A stretch of DNA of 64,000 nucleotides from Bradyrhizobium sp. ISRA430 (GCF_029909975.1 NZ_CP094516.1:1116001-1180000), one strand, 5' to 3'. Positions 1 to 9,110 are shown, counted from the first letter of the stretch. Notes: a model not told the origin generated them from the sequence alone. Translations and numbers: made by a program.

Positions 1-287
1 CGGCGTTCTACCTGTTCCTGCTGCACTGGCCGCCGGTAGCGTCGACGCTGCTGGTCGCGGCGCTGGTCGTGCTGACATTCATTCCCTTCCACGTGCTGCA
101 TCCGGTCCGCGTCGTGCGGCTGCGCTGGCTGACGATGTCGCTGATCGTGCTCTGGGCGCTGCTCGGGCTTTACACCCTGGAGATGGATTTCCGCGTCGGT
201 CCCGTCGTCACCGTCGCGCTGTGCGCGATCGCGCTCTGGATCACCTTCAGCGACGCACTGATCCGGCTCGTAAAATCATTCGCATGA
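1..287 (+). CDS. phosphatidylcholine synthase-like protein, C-terminal part (5' truncated)
   Basis: The reading frame is open from the left edge of the window (frame of base 3) to TGA at 285-287, giving about 94 residues. It has three hydrophobic segments and a basic HPVRVVRLR motif between the first two, which resembles the C-terminus of the CDP-alcohol phosphatidyltransferase Pcs that makes phosphatidylcholine from CDP-diacylglycerol and choline in the inner membrane of rhizobia. The catalytic CDP-alcohol motif would lie upstream and is not visible, so the name rests on the tail only. The stop codon overlaps the next start (ATGA), so the two genes are probably co-transcribed. Confidence 0.6.
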   Translation, partial: AFYLFLLHWPPVASTLLVAALVVLTFIPFHVLHPVRVVRLRWLTMSLIVLWALLGLYTLEMDFRVGPVVTVALCAIALWITFSDALIRLVKSFA

Positions 288-1018
288 TGCATCTGTTGAC
301 CAGCCCCGAAGCCTGGGCCGCGCTCTTGACGCTGACCTCGCTCGAGATCGTGCTCGGCATCGACAACGTCATCTTCATCTCCGTCATCGTCTCGCGCATT
401 CCGGAAAAGCAGGCCAACCGCGCGCGTCAGATCGGTCTGGGGCTGGCGCTGGTGTTCCGCATCATCCTGCTGAGCGCGCTGGTCTGGTTGATCGGGTTGA
501 CCGAGCCGGTTTTTACCGTGAAGGGCAGTGCGTTTTCCTGGCGCGACATCATCCTGATCGGCGGCGGCCTGTTCCTGATCGCCAAGGCCACGCACGAGAT
601 TCACGGCGAGGTCGAGGCCGACGAGGCGGGCGACGGGAATGGATCCGGCCGCAGCGCCTTCTTCTTGGTGATCGCTCAGATCATCGTCATCGACATGGTG
701 TTCTCGCTGGACTCGATCATCACCGCGATCGGCATGGCGCAGGATATCGAGATCATGATCGCGGCCGTCGTGATCGCCTGCCTGATCATGTACATCTCGT
801 CGGGGCCGGTGGCGCGATTCGTCGCAGAGCATCCGACCACCAAGATGCTGGCGCTTGCGTTCCTGGTGCTGATCGGCGTCGCGCTGGTGGCGGATGGATT
901 CAAGTTTCACATTCCGCGCGGCTACATCTATTTCGCAATTGCGTTCTCGGCGGCGGTGGAGTTCTTCAACGTTCTGGCGAAGCGCAACCGCAAGAAGGCC
1001 CGCCAATCGCCGCTGTAG
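284..1018 (+). CDS. TerC family integral membrane protein
   Basis: This 244-residue polytopic membrane protein has the two acidic signature segments of the TerC/YkoY family: EIVLGIDN at residues 21-28 and the later IDMVFSLDSI segment in the middle of the protein. Family members are linked to metal-ion (manganese) export or to loading of exported metalloproteins. The ATG at 284 overlaps the stop of the upstream gene. An upstream in-frame start at 221 was rejected because it would lie inside the preceding gene. The substrate cannot be read from the sequence. Confidence 0.88.
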   Translation: MMHLLTSPEAWAALLTLTSLEIVLGIDNVIFISVIVSRIPEKQANRARQIGLGLALVFRIILLSALVWLIGLTEPVFTVKGSAFSWRDIILIGGGLFLIAKATHEIHGEVEADEAGDGNGSGRSAFFLVIAQIIVIDMVFSLDSIITAIGMAQDIEIMIAAVVIACLIMYISSGPVARFVAEHPTTKMLALAFLVLIGVALVADGFKFHIPRGYIYFAIAFSAAVEFFNVLAKRNRKKARQSPL

Positions 1019-1107
1019 GCGTTCTATCCGGCGTCGAGTTGACAACGCAGGCGCGATGCCTTTCGCTTGTAGAGCGAAGCGGGGCGGGGAGCGAGGGAGG
1101 CCATGTG

Positions 1108-2082
1108 ATGACCAAAGCCGTCCGGGTGCACAAGGTCGGAGGTCCCGAGGCCCTGGTCTATGAGAGCGTCGACGTGCCGGCGCCGGACCGCGGCGAGGTG
1201 CGCATCCGCCAGCACGCGGTCGGGCTGAACTTCATCGACGTCTATTATCGCACCGGGCTCTACAAGGCGCCGGAGCTTCCCTTCGTCGCCGGCAACGAGG
1301 CTGCAGGCGAGGTCGTCGCGGTCGGACCCGGCGTGACGCATTTCCATCCCGGCGATCGCGTCGCCTACTACCACAATCTCGGCGCCTATACTGGCGAACG
1401 GAATATGCCTTGGGAGCGGCTGGTCAAGCTGCCCGATCACATCACCTACGAGCAGGGCGCCGTGCTGATGCTGAAGGGGTTGACGGTCTGGTATCTCCTG
1501 CACAAGACCTTCAAGGTCGAGCAGCATCATCGCGTGCTGATCCATGCCGCGGCCGGCGGCATCGGCCTGCTCGCCTGCCAATGGGCGCGGGCGATGGGGG
1601 CGCATGTCATCGGCACGGTCGGCTCGCGCGCCAAGGCCGAGCTCGCGGCGGCGAATGGCTGCGACCACGTCATCCTCTACAACGAAGAAGATTTCGTCGC
1701 GCGTGTGAAGCAGATCAGCCGCAACGAAGGCTGCGACGTCGTCTATGACGGCGTCGGCAAGGCGACATTCCCGGGCTCGCTCGCCTGCCTGAAGCCGCGC
1801 GGCATGTTCGTCTCGTTCGGCAATGCTTCGGGCCCGGTGCCTCCCTTCGCGATCGCCGAACTCAACAGTCACGGCTCGCTGTTTGCGACCCGGCCGAAGC
1901 TCAACGACTACATCGGCAAGCGCTCGGAGCTGCTGGAAGGCGCCGACACCCTGTTTGCCGCTGTCATCAGCGGCAAGCTGCACGTGCCGATCAACCATGC
2001 CTATGCGCTGAAGGATGCAGCGAAGGCGCATATCGATCTGGAAAGCCGGGCCACGACCGGCGCGTCGATCTTGAAGCCGTAG
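1108..2082 (+). CDS. NADPH:quinone oxidoreductase (zeta-crystallin-like)
   Basis: A 324-residue medium-chain dehydrogenase/reductase. It has a GroES-like N-terminal half (NEAAGEVVAVGPGV) and a Rossmann half with the AAAGGIGLLACQWA nucleotide-binding turn near residues 146-160. No structural zinc cysteines are seen, as expected for the quinone oxidoreductase branch. Family members reduce quinones with NADPH in the cytoplasm. The ATG at 1108 follows a GGGAGCGAGGGAGG-like ribosome-binding region. The frame is open further upstream, but that stretch does not resemble the family. Confidence 0.88.
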   Translation: MTKAVRVHKVGGPEALVYESVDVPAPDRGEVRIRQHAVGLNFIDVYYRTGLYKAPELPFVAGNEAAGEVVAVGPGVTHFHPGDRVAYYHNLGAYTGERNMPWERLVKLPDHITYEQGAVLMLKGLTVWYLLHKTFKVEQHHRVLIHAAAGGIGLLACQWARAMGAHVIGTVGSRAKAELAAANGCDHVILYNEEDFVARVKQISRNEGCDVVYDGVGKATFPGSLACLKPRGMFVSFGNASGPVPPFAIAELNSHGSLFATRPKLNDYIGKRSELLEGADTLFAAVISGKLHVPINHAYALKDAAKAHIDLESRATTGASILKP

Positions 2083-2142
2083 GTAACCGTCATTCCGGGT
2101 TCGGTCCTGCAGACCGCCCCGGAATGACGTGAGTGTGCAGAG

Positions 2143-3339
2143 CTACGCCACCCGCCGTGCCGCGCCGGCCTTGGTGAGGATCCCGTCCAGGCAATCGATC
2201 ATCTCGGCGATCTCCTGCCGCGTGACGTTGAGCGCCGGCATGAAGCGCAGTGCGTCGAGCTGCGGTGCATTCAGGAGCACGCCTGCTTCGAACGCCTGTG
2301 CCACGATCGCGGGCGCGATCGGCAGCTTGAGGTCGAGCGCCAGCAGGAGGCCGCGGCCACGCACGCCGCCAAGGCCGTGCCGGGCCGAGATCTTCTGCAA
2401 CTCGCTCTCGAGCAGGAGGCCAGTGTCCGCGACCGACTTCAGGAAGGCGGGCTTGCTGACCTGCTCCAGCACGGCGAGCCCGGCTGCGCACATGATCGGG
2501 TTGCCGTTGAACGTGCCGCCCTGGTCACCATGCTCGAAACAGGACGCGCGTTCGGTCGCGAGCAGCGCCGCGAGCGGCACGCCGCCGCCGATACCCTTGC
2601 CGAGCGTCATGATGTCGGGCGCGATCGCGGCGTGCTCGTAGTCGAAGAGCTTTCCGGTCCGGCCCATGCCGGTCTGGATCTCGTCGAAGATCAGCAACAG
2701 GCCATGCGCGGCGGTGAGCGCGCGCAGCTCTTGCAGGAATTGATCGGTCGCCGGCCACACGCCGGATTCGCCCTGGATCGGCTCCAGCATCACGGCGACG
2801 GTGTTGTCGTTGATCAGCCTCTCGACGGAGGCGATGTCGTTCAGCCTCGCTTTCTTGAAACCGGCGACCTTCGGTTCGAACAGCGGCTCGAAAGCCTTCT
2901 TGCCCGATGCCGACATCGTCGCCAGCGTGCGGCCGTGAAAGCCGCCTTCGAAGCTGATGATCTCGAAGGCGCCGCCCTTGTGTAGGCTGCCATATTTGCG
3001 CGCGAGCTTGATCGCACCCTCATTGGCCTCCGCGCCGGAATTGGCGAAGAACACCTGGTCGAAGACGCTGTTTTCGACCAGCGCCTGCGCGAGCTTGAGG
3101 CTCGGCTCGTTGTAGAACGCCGGGCTCGGCGTCAAGAGCCGCTTGGCCTGCGCGGCAAGCGCCTCGGCAATCACGGGCGGCGAGTGACCGAGGCTGTTGA
3201 CGGCCCAGCCCTGCACGAAATCGAGATAGCGCTTGCGGCTGTCGTCCCAGAGGTAAGAGCCCGCGCCGCGGACGAACACGGCCTTGGGCCGTGCGGTGAT
3301 GTCCATCAGCGCGTCATACGGATGGGTGGCGTTGGTCAT
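2143..3339 (-). CDS. argD: acetylornithine/succinylornithine-type class III aminotransferase
   Basis: A PLP-dependent fold-type I aminotransferase of 398 residues. It shows the [14 protein letters not shown] phosphate-binding segment, the [14 protein letters not shown] stretch with the cofactor-contacting Asp, and TLGKGIGGG with the Schiff-base Lys. These are typical of ArgD (N-acetylornithine + 2-oxoglutarate) and close relatives. No argF or argB lies beside it, so the substrate is inferred from resemblance alone. ATG 3339 is preceded by GAGGAG eight bases away. The frame stays open to 3474 through a hairpin, but that part looks non-coding. Confidence 0.82.
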   Translation of the reverse strand: MTNATHPYDALMDITARPKAVFVRGAGSYLWDDSRKRYLDFVQGWAVNSLGHSPPVIAEALAAQAKRLLTPSPAFYNEPSLKLAQALVENSVFDQVFFANSGAEANEGAIKLARKYGSLHKGGAFEIISFEGGFHGRTLATMSASGKKAFEPLFEPKVAGFKKARLNDIASVERLINDNTVAVMLEPIQGESGVWPATDQFLQELRALTAAHGLLLIFDEIQTGMGRTGKLFDYEHAAIAPDIMTLGKGIGGGVPLAALLATERASCFEHGDQGGTFNGNPIMCAAGLAVLEQVSKPAFLKSVADTGLLLESELQKISARHGLGGVRGRGLLLALDLKLPIAPAIVAQAFEAGVLLNAPQLDALRFMPALNVTRQEIAEMIDCLDGILTKAGAARRVA

Positions 3340-3383
3340 GTCGAACTCCTCTGGAGGCGGGTGAAAAAGGCGCGCGAAAAGCA

Positions 3384-3414
3384 AGAAGGCCGCACTTTGC
3401 GGGTGCGGCCTTCT
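3384..3414 (-). terminator. 12-bp perfect hairpin in the leader of the aminotransferase gene
   Basis: AGAAGGCCGCAC (3384-3395) and GTGCGGCCTTCT (3403-3414) are exact inverted repeats around a 7-base loop. On the minus strand the hairpin is followed by TTGCTTTTC, a weak U-tract. It sits 45-75 bases before the aminotransferase ATG, so it could end a short upstream minus-strand transcript or attenuate the gene. Confidence 0.55.
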
Positions 3415-3780
3415 CGAAAACTCGGCTGATGTCAGTGCTTCAGCGGCGTCGTCGGACATGGCGCAACCCATCATCGTCGCGGGTGCGACGACGGAAAGCT
3501 GCGCGGCGGTTGGTCCGAGAATTGATCATGGGGCGCGGCCATACAGCCGAATGGCAGGGTTTGTCAAGGCGGTGCCGTTCCGAGCACCGGCGCGACCAAC
3601 GGCAAAAGCGACCGCCCGGTCGCGGCTTCGCACAGGCCGCGCCGGATATCGATCACTCATCCCGCATAGAAACCATCGGGCCCCTAGCGCGTTTGTGATC
3701 GACAGACTCCGTTTGGTTCGAACCGGAGGCGCGACGAATCAGACCAAAAGGGGCGCGGGACCAACCAGACAGTTTTAGCT
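3415..3780. other. intergenic region without a recognised gene
   Basis: These 366 bases separate the divergent aminotransferase and 3781 genes and should hold both promoters. Frames are open here, but none looks like a protein I recognise. I see no clear -35/-10 pair. Confidence 0.5.
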
Positions 3781-4725
3781 TTGCCCAATACGCCTTACCC
3801 GATCGACCTCGACAGCATTCGCGGCGCGTTTCCGCCGGGCATCGAGGCGCCGCCACTGCTGCTCGATTTCGCCAATTGGCTCAAGGGGCGCCCCTGGGGC
3901 AGCGTCGGCTGCTTCTCGCTGCAAGGTCAGTTCTCCGATCAGGCACCGATCTTCGATGGCAGTCCGCTGCGCGACAGGTTCGCATTGTTCATGCGCTTGC
4001 CGGACGGCTCCGCCGTCGGCGGCTGGTACGGCGCCGGTCTCGACCGGGACAATCCGCCCATCGTCGGACTCGGTTCGGAGGGCGACTATGCAGTTCTCGC
4101 GCCGACACTCGACGGCCTGCTGGGGCGGCTGACGTCGCATGCGTTTGAAAACGCCTGGCACGATCTGATGCCGGACGAGGAAGTCGAATGCCAGACGATC
4201 GAGCTCGCGCGGTGGCTGGCGGGACGCTCGCCTGGCGAGCAGCCGGCCCCGCCTGCGGAGCCGTCCTCGGAGCTGCCAGATTTCCGCGGCTTCGTCGAGA
4301 AATGGAGCCGCGATCGCGAGGACTATTGGGCCAATCACCGGATGATGGCCGAGCTCGGCTGGCGGCTTGCGGCGCACCTGCCGAAGAGCAAGAACGCCTG
4401 CGACAGGACACGGTTCGAGATCGCGATCGTCGGCGCGCAATATCAGGCGCGCGTTCTGTCGCGCGGCCCGCAGCCGTTCGAGGAGGCTGCATCGATCGAA
4501 TCTCTCCTGCGCGACTTGCGCGAGGAGATGCGGCGGAAGCAGCCCGAGCTGGGGTTGTGGTATGCGATGAGCTTCGAGCTCTATGCCGACGGCCGCGTCA
4601 TGCCGAGCTTCGAATACGATGTGCGGCCGACCATCGACGGCGAGCCGGCGGAGCTGTCTGGAGCAAAGGCGGATCTCGCCCGGGCACCGCGGCCGGAACG
4701 CTGGGTGCCGAAATGGCTGATCTGA
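3781..4725 (+). CDS. hypothetical protein, possibly SUKH/SMI1-like
   Basis: A 314-residue soluble protein with a TTG start at 3781; there is no better start in frame. The N-terminal half (LLDFANWLKGRPWGSVGCF, then VGLGSEGDYAVLAPTLDGLL) has the feel of SMI1/KNR4-type (SUKH) domains, which often act as immunity proteins. The C-terminal half has a YADGRVMPSFEYD segment. This resemblance is weak and I would not assign a function. The gene is alone, convergent with rimO, and has no toxin beside it. Confidence 0.6.
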   Translation: MPNTPYPIDLDSIRGAFPPGIEAPPLLLDFANWLKGRPWGSVGCFSLQGQFSDQAPIFDGSPLRDRFALFMRLPDGSAVGGWYGAGLDRDNPPIVGLGSEGDYAVLAPTLDGLLGRLTSHAFENAWHDLMPDEEVECQTIELARWLAGRSPGEQPAPPAEPSSELPDFRGFVEKWSRDREDYWANHRMMAELGWRLAAHLPKSKNACDRTRFEIAIVGAQYQARVLSRGPQPFEEAASIESLLRDLREEMRRKQPELGLWYAMSFELYADGRVMPSFEYDVRPTIDGEPAELSGAKADLARAPRPERWVPKWLI

Positions 4726-4735
4726 CGCAGCGAGA

Positions 4736-6061
4736 TCAGAATCCCGCGACGCTGCCGTGCAGATCGTATGCGTCCGCACGCTCGATCTTGGCGGTGACGA
4801 TCTCGCCGACGCGCAGGGGGCGGCGGCTCGACAGATAGACCGCACCGTCGATCTCCGGTGCATCCGACTTGGAGCGGCCCTTAGCAACGGTCGGGCCAAC
4901 CTCGTCGATAATCACCTGCTGGCGGGTGCCGACCTTGCGCTTCAGCCGGCGCGCGGAGATCTTCTGCTGCCGCGCCATCAGCGCGTTGTAGCGCTCCTGC
5001 TTCACCTCATCCGGCACGGCGCCGGGAAGCGCATTCGAGGTCGCGCCCGCGACCGGCTCGTATTTGAAGCAGCCGACGCGATCGATCTCGGCCTCATCGA
5101 GCCAGTCGAGCAGATAAGCGAAATCGGAATCGGTCTCGCCGGGGAAGCCGACGATGAAGGTCGAGCGTAGTGCGAGATCAGGGCATTCCTCGCGCCAGCG
5201 CTTGATCCGCGCCAGCGTCTTGTCCTGCGCTGCCGGCCGCTTCATCGCCTTCAGCACCTCCGGGCTCGCATGCTGGAAGGGGATGTCGAGATAGGGCAGT
5301 ACCTTGCCCTCGGTCATCAGCGCGATGACCTCGTCGACATGCGGGTAGGGGTAGACATATTGCAGCCGGACCCAGGCGCCGAGCTCGCCGAGCTCGCGCG
5401 CAAGGTCGAGGAATCTGGCGCGCACCGCGCGATCCTTCCACGGGCTCTCGGCATATTTCAGATCGACGCCGTACGCCGAAGTATCCTGCGAGATGACCAG
5501 GAGCTCCTTGACGCCGGCGCCGACCAGCCGCTCGGCCTCGCGCAGCACGTCGTTGGCCGGCCGCGAGACGAGATCGCCGCGCAGCTTCGGAATGATGCAG
5601 AAGGTGCAGCGGTTGTTGCAGCCTTCGGAGATCTTCAAATAGGCGTAGTGGCGCGGCGTCAGCTTGATGCCCTGCGGCGGCACCAGGTCGAGATGCGGGT
5701 TATGCGCCGGCGGCAGCGCGCGATGCACGGCATCGAGCACGCTCTCATACTGCTGCGGGCCGGATATCGACAGCACGCCGGGATAGGCCTGCTCGATCTG
5801 CTCGGGTTCTGCGCCCATGCAGCCGGTCACGATCACCTTGCCGTTCTCGGCCATGGCCTCGCCGATCGCCGAGAGCGATTCCTGCTTGGCGCTGTCGAGG
5901 AAGCCACAGGTGTTAACGATGACGAGGTCTGCCCCGTCGTGCTTGCGCGCGAGCTCGTAGCCCTCGGCGCGCAGCCGCGTGATGATGCGCTCGGAATCCA
6001 CCAATGCCTTGGGGCACCCGAGCGACACGAAGCTGACCTTGGGCGCAGCCGTCTGATCCAT
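4736..6061 (-). CDS. rimO: ribosomal protein S12 methylthiotransferase RimO
   Basis: A 441-residue radical-SAM methylthiotransferase. The N-terminal UPF0004 domain supplies three cysteines ([23 protein letters not shown]) for the auxiliary cluster. The radical SAM motif CNNRCTFC follows, and a C-terminal TRAM-like domain ends the protein. The [12 protein letters not shown] form separates RimO from the tRNA enzyme MiaB. RimO adds a methylthio group to an aspartate of ribosomal protein S12. Start and length match the family; the gene is divergent from nasT. Confidence 0.95.
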   Translation of the reverse strand: MDQTAAPKVSFVSLGCPKALVDSERIITRLRAEGYELARKHDGADLVIVNTCGFLDSAKQESLSAIGEAMAENGKVIVTGCMGAEPEQIEQAYPGVLSISGPQQYESVLDAVHRALPPAHNPHLDLVPPQGIKLTPRHYAYLKISEGCNNRCTFCIIPKLRGDLVSRPANDVLREAERLVGAGVKELLVISQDTSAYGVDLKYAESPWKDRAVRARFLDLARELGELGAWVRLQYVYPYPHVDEVIALMTEGKVLPYLDIPFQHASPEVLKAMKRPAAQDKTLARIKRWREECPDLALRSTFIVGFPGETDSDFAYLLDWLDEAEIDRVGCFKYEPVAGATSNALPGAVPDEVKQERYNALMARQQKISARRLKRKVGTRQQVIIDEVGPTVAKGRSKSDAPEIDGAVYLSSRRPLRVGEIVTAKIERADAYDLHGSVAGF

Positions 6062-6175
6062 ACCTAAATCTGCCTGATTGACCGCTTGCAGCTAGTCCTA
6101 ATTGCCCACAATTTCAACCCTTTGCATGAGGCTCCGGCGTGCTATGGATGCGTCGCGGGGTGGGTGAGTTGAGCG

Positions 6176-6766
6176 ATGAGCGCCGAACAGTCGCCAAAAA
6201 TTGTCATTGTCGACGAAAGCCCGATCCGGGCCGCGATCCTCGAGGAAGGCTTGCGGGAGGCGGGCTTCACCGAGGTCGTCCATATCCGCGAGATGCAGAG
6301 CCTGCTCGCGCGCATCTACGCCGTCGATCCCGATATCATCCTGATCGATCTGGAAAACCCCAGCCGCGACGTTTTGGAACAGATGTTCCAGGTCAGCCGC
6401 GCCGTGCGGCGGCCGATCGCCATGTTCGTCGACCAGAGCGATTCGGCCTCGATCCAGGCCTCCGTCGAGGCGGGCGTGTCCGCCTACATCGTCGATGGGT
6501 TGAAGAAGGAGAGGATCAAGCCGATCCTCGATCTCTGCGTGTCCCGCTTCAACGCGTTTGCGAAACTTCAAGAGGAGCTGGAGCGAACCAAGTCGCAGCT
6601 CGAGGACCGCAAGATCATCGAGCGTGCCAAGGGCATCCTGATGAAGGTCAAGGGCCTTACCGAGGACGAGGCCTATGTGCTGCTGCGCTCCACCGCCATG
6701 CGCGAGAAGAAGAAGATCGGCGAGATCGCCCAGTCGATCATCACCGCGTCGGAGATGCTGAAATGA
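6176..6766 (+). CDS. nasT: ANTAR-domain response regulator NasT
   Basis: A 196-residue protein. The N-terminal receiver domain has D13 and phospho-acceptor-position D58 (IILIDLENP). The C-terminal ANTAR RNA-binding domain (about 130-196) contains ERAKGILMKVKGLTEDEAYVLLR. NasT proteins bind a dual-hexaloop RNA in the leader of nitrate assimilation operons and prevent termination. They are held inactive by NasS until nitrate or nitrite is present. The stop overlaps the nasS start (ATGA), so translation is coupled. The downstream leader at 8101-8279 is the obvious candidate target. Confidence 0.9.
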   Translation: MSAEQSPKIVIVDESPIRAAILEEGLREAGFTEVVHIREMQSLLARIYAVDPDIILIDLENPSRDVLEQMFQVSRAVRRPIAMFVDQSDSASIQASVEAGVSAYIVDGLKKERIKPILDLCVSRFNAFAKLQEELERTKSQLEDRKIIERAKGILMKVKGLTEDEAYVLLRSTAMREKKKIGEIAQSIITASEMLK

Positions 6767-7929
6767 CCGCTACCCTCCGCATAGGCTTCATCCCGCTGGT
6801 CGATGCCGCAGCGCTGATCGTCGCCGTCGACAAGGGGTTCGCCGCCGCCGAAGGGCTCGAGGTCGAGCTGGTGCGCGAGGTCTCCTGGTCCAACGTCCGC
6901 GACAAGCTCAATATCGGCCTGTTCGACGCCGCGCATCTGCTCGCGCCGGTCGCGATCGCGTCCTCGCTCGGGCTCGGCCACGTCAAGGTGCCGATCGCAG
7001 CCCCCTTCAACCTCGGCATCAACGGCAATGCGATCACGGTCTCGCCGGCGCTCCACGCCGCGCTGATGGCGGAGATCGACGGCGACCGCTTCGATCCGCT
7101 TGCCACGGCGAAGGCGCTGGCGCGGGTGGTCGCCAAGCGCCGCAAGGCGGGCGCCGAGCCCTTGACCTTCGGCATGACCTTTCCGTTCTCGACCCACAAT
7201 TACCAGCTACGGTTCTGGATGGCGGCGGCCGGCGTCGATCCTGACGAAGATGTGCGCCTGGTGGTGCTGCCGCCGCCCTACATGGTCGACAGCCTCGCCA
7301 ACGGCCATGTCGATGCATTCTGCGTTGGGGCGCCCTGGAACTCGGTCGCGGTCGATCTCGGCATCGGCCATATCCTGCATTTCGTCTCCGACATCCTCGT
7401 GCGCGCCGCGGAGAAGGTGCTGGCGGTCCGCCAGGCCTGGGCCGAGAAGAACACCGAAACGGTTGCCGCTCTGGTGCGCGCCGCCGTCAAGGCAGCCGCG
7501 TTCATCGAGCATTCGGAGAACCGGATCGAGGCCGCGCGGATCCTGGCGCAGCCGGAGCGTATCGGCGTCGATGCCGAAGTGATCCAGCGCACCCTCGATG
7601 GGCGGCTCAAGATATCCGTTGACGGTTCGCTGCGCGAAAGCGGTCGCTACCTCCTGGTCGGGCGCGAAGGGGCAGGGCGGCCCGATCCGGCTCAGGCTGC
7701 CTGGCTCTATGCCCAGATGGTGCGTTGGGGCCAGGCTGCGCTGAACCCGGAGGCGCTCGTGGCGGCCATGGGTGTGTTCCGGCCCGATCTCTATGACGCC
7801 GCCGTGGGGCACAGGGGTACCGCGGAGGAGCCGGACGGGGCGATCGGCGCGTTTGCCGGTCCCGCCTTCGACCCCCGGGATGTTGCCGGCTATCTCGCCT
7901 CGTTCGACGTCGCCCGGCGCGCCCGCTAG
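6763..7929 (+). CDS. nasS: nitrate/nitrite sensor NasS (NrtA-like)
   Basis: A 388-residue protein of the NrtA/CmpA/NasS nitrate-binding fold, with motifs such as TFGMTFPFSTHNYQLRFW and GAPWNSVAV. No signal peptide is present (it starts MTATLRIGFIPLVDAA), so it is cytoplasmic. This fits the sensor NasS rather than the periplasmic transport protein NrtA. In known NasST systems NasS sequesters NasT without nitrate and releases it when nitrate binds. It overlaps nasT by four bases. No nrtBC permease genes follow. Confidence 0.88.
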   Translation: MTATLRIGFIPLVDAAALIVAVDKGFAAAEGLEVELVREVSWSNVRDKLNIGLFDAAHLLAPVAIASSLGLGHVKVPIAAPFNLGINGNAITVSPALHAALMAEIDGDRFDPLATAKALARVVAKRRKAGAEPLTFGMTFPFSTHNYQLRFWMAAAGVDPDEDVRLVVLPPPYMVDSLANGHVDAFCVGAPWNSVAVDLGIGHILHFVSDILVRAAEKVLAVRQAWAEKNTETVAALVRAAVKAAAFIEHSENRIEAARILAQPERIGVDAEVIQRTLDGRLKISVDGSLRESGRYLLVGREGAGRPDPAQAAWLYAQMVRWGQAALNPEALVAAMGVFRPDLYDAAVGHRGTAEEPDGAIGAFAGPAFDPRDVAGYLASFDVARRAR

Positions 7930-7935
7930 GGGCTG

Positions 7936-7976
7936 CTCAAATATTAAGCATTTTGATTCGAAGCTTAATTTTTGAG
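7936..7976. terminator. long AT-rich inverted repeat just after nasS
   Basis: CTCAAA-T-ATTAAGC (7936-7949) pairs with GCTTAAT-T-TTTGAG (7963-7976): 13 of 14 positions are paired around a 13-base loop. The right arm contains a T-run. It starts seven bases after the nasS stop. A terminator is the simplest reading; an operator for the following promoter is an alternative. Confidence 0.6.
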
Positions 7977-7994
7977 CTAGTGCTGCCCGAAGCG

Positions 7995-8019
7995 GCATGA
8001 ATGTTGATCCACTTCATGC
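7995..8019. promoter_or_regulatory. inverted repeat, possible activator site upstream of the nirC promoter
   Basis: GCATGAA (7995-8001) and TTCATGC (8013-8019) are an exact 7-bp inverted repeat with 11 bases between the arms. Its centre lies about 94 bases before the start site predicted from the sigma-54-like promoter, a distance typical for an enhancer-binding activator such as NtrC. It does not match the NtrC consensus well, so the binding protein is unknown. Confidence 0.4.
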
Positions 8020-8074
8020 GCTGCACACAAATCTAAATAGCTGAATCCGCGCGAGTTTTGGATATTTGCTGCGT

Positions 8075-8089
8075 TGGCACACTCCTTGA
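8075..8089 (+). promoter_or_regulatory. sigma-54-like promoter of the nirC-nirA operon
   Basis: TGGCAC (8075-8080), five bases, then TTGA (8086-8089) gives the -24 GG and -12 elements at exact RpoN spacing. The usual -12 GC is GA here, one mismatch. Transcription would begin near 8101. RpoN promoters are expected for nitrogen-assimilation genes. Confidence 0.55.
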
Positions 8090-8103
8090 ATAGGAGGATG
8101 TGA

Positions 8104-8176
8104 GCCGCCCGGCGTGGGCGCCGGCGGCCCCAAATCCATGATGGATTTCCGCAGCAACGAGGCTGATCGGATCGCC
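8104..8176 (+). promoter_or_regulatory. candidate NasT (ANTAR) antiterminator leader
   Basis: The leader holds a GC-rich hairpin (8104-8128, loop GTGGGC if read as a hexaloop), a small AAATCC/GGATTT hairpin (8132-8148), and CAGC-AACGAG-GCTG (8152-8165). The last loop has six bases with A first and G fourth, the feature conserved in ANTAR target RNAs. GGCTGATCGGATCGCC (8161-8176) can form a competing stem that excludes it. No U-tract terminator is obvious. Its place downstream of nasTS and before nirC supports the call. Confidence 0.5.
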
Positions 8177-8279
8177 CAGGGTTCCGGTTAGGCCGCGTGC
8201 GCCTGCAATCGTGCTCCCAGCGATCAACGCCGTTTCAACCCGTTGTCGGCCGCCGTGCGCGGCAAGCTGGAGCTTCGAT

Positions 8280-9110
8280 ATGGATTACGCAAAACCCTCC
8301 GACGTCGTGGCCTCGATGGTCGATGCCAGCCTGAAGAAGCTGGCACTCGCCCCGCGCGACATCATGATCCGGGGCGCGATCTCGGGGGCACTGTTGGGGG
8401 CTGCCACCACGCTCGCCTTTACCGGCGCCCTCACGACCGGTCAGCCCCTCGTCGGCGCGCTGATCTTTCCGGTCAGCCTCGTGATGATCGTCCTGCTCGG
8501 GCTCGAGCTCGTCACCGGCAGCTTCGCCATCGTTCCGCTCGCGCGCCTCGAGGGCAAGGCGACCTGGAACGCGGTGATCGCCAACTGGTCCTGGGTCTTC
8601 GTCGCCAATCTGCTCGGCAGTCTCGCCTTCGGAGTCTTGATCGCGATCTCGCTCACCAACATGGGCAAGGTCGAAGTGGCCGGTGTCGCGGCGCGCATCG
8701 TTGCGGTGGCCGAGGCGAAGACGATCGGCAATGCCGCGATCGGCACGGCCGGCATGGTCTCCGTGTTCGTCAAGGCCATCCTCTGCAACTGGCTGGTTTG
8801 CCTCGGCGTCGTGATGGCGATGACCTCGACCTCGACGGTCGGCAAGATCGCGGCGACGTGGCTGCCGATCTTCCTGTTCTTCGCGCTCGGCTTCGAGCAC
8901 GCCGTCGTCAACATGTTCGTCATCCCGACCGGCATGCTGCTCGGCGCCAAGGTCAGCCTCTCGGACTGGTGGCTGTGGAATCAGATTCCCGTGACGCTCG
9001 GCAATCTCGTCGGCGGTTTCGTCTTCACCGGTCTTGCGCTCTACGCAACGTACAAGCCCGCAAAGCCGGCAGCCGACGTGGCGCAGGTTGCGGTCCAGGC
9101 AGCAGAGTAG
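8280..9110 (+). CDS. nirC: formate/nitrite transporter family channel (NirC-like)
   Basis: A 276-residue FNT-family protein with about six membrane segments and the family's small-residue-rich helices. The motifs CNWLVCLGV and GFEHAVVNMFVIPTGM include the central conserved His and Asn of the pore. With nirA next, the likely substrate is nitrite, taken up or balanced across the inner membrane. ATG 8280 follows GGAG. It is the first gene of the operon with nirA and the Fe-S flavoprotein, 13 bases ahead of nirA. Confidence 0.9.
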   Translation: MDYAKPSDVVASMVDASLKKLALAPRDIMIRGAISGALLGAATTLAFTGALTTGQPLVGALIFPVSLVMIVLLGLELVTGSFAIVPLARLEGKATWNAVIANWSWVFVANLLGSLAFGVLIAISLTNMGKVEVAGVAARIVAVAEAKTIGNAAIGTAGMVSVFVKAILCNWLVCLGVVMAMTSTSTVGKIAATWLPIFLFFALGFEHAVVNMFVIPTGMLLGAKVSLSDWWLWNQIPVTLGNLVGGFVFTGLALYATYKPAKPAADVAQVAVQAAE

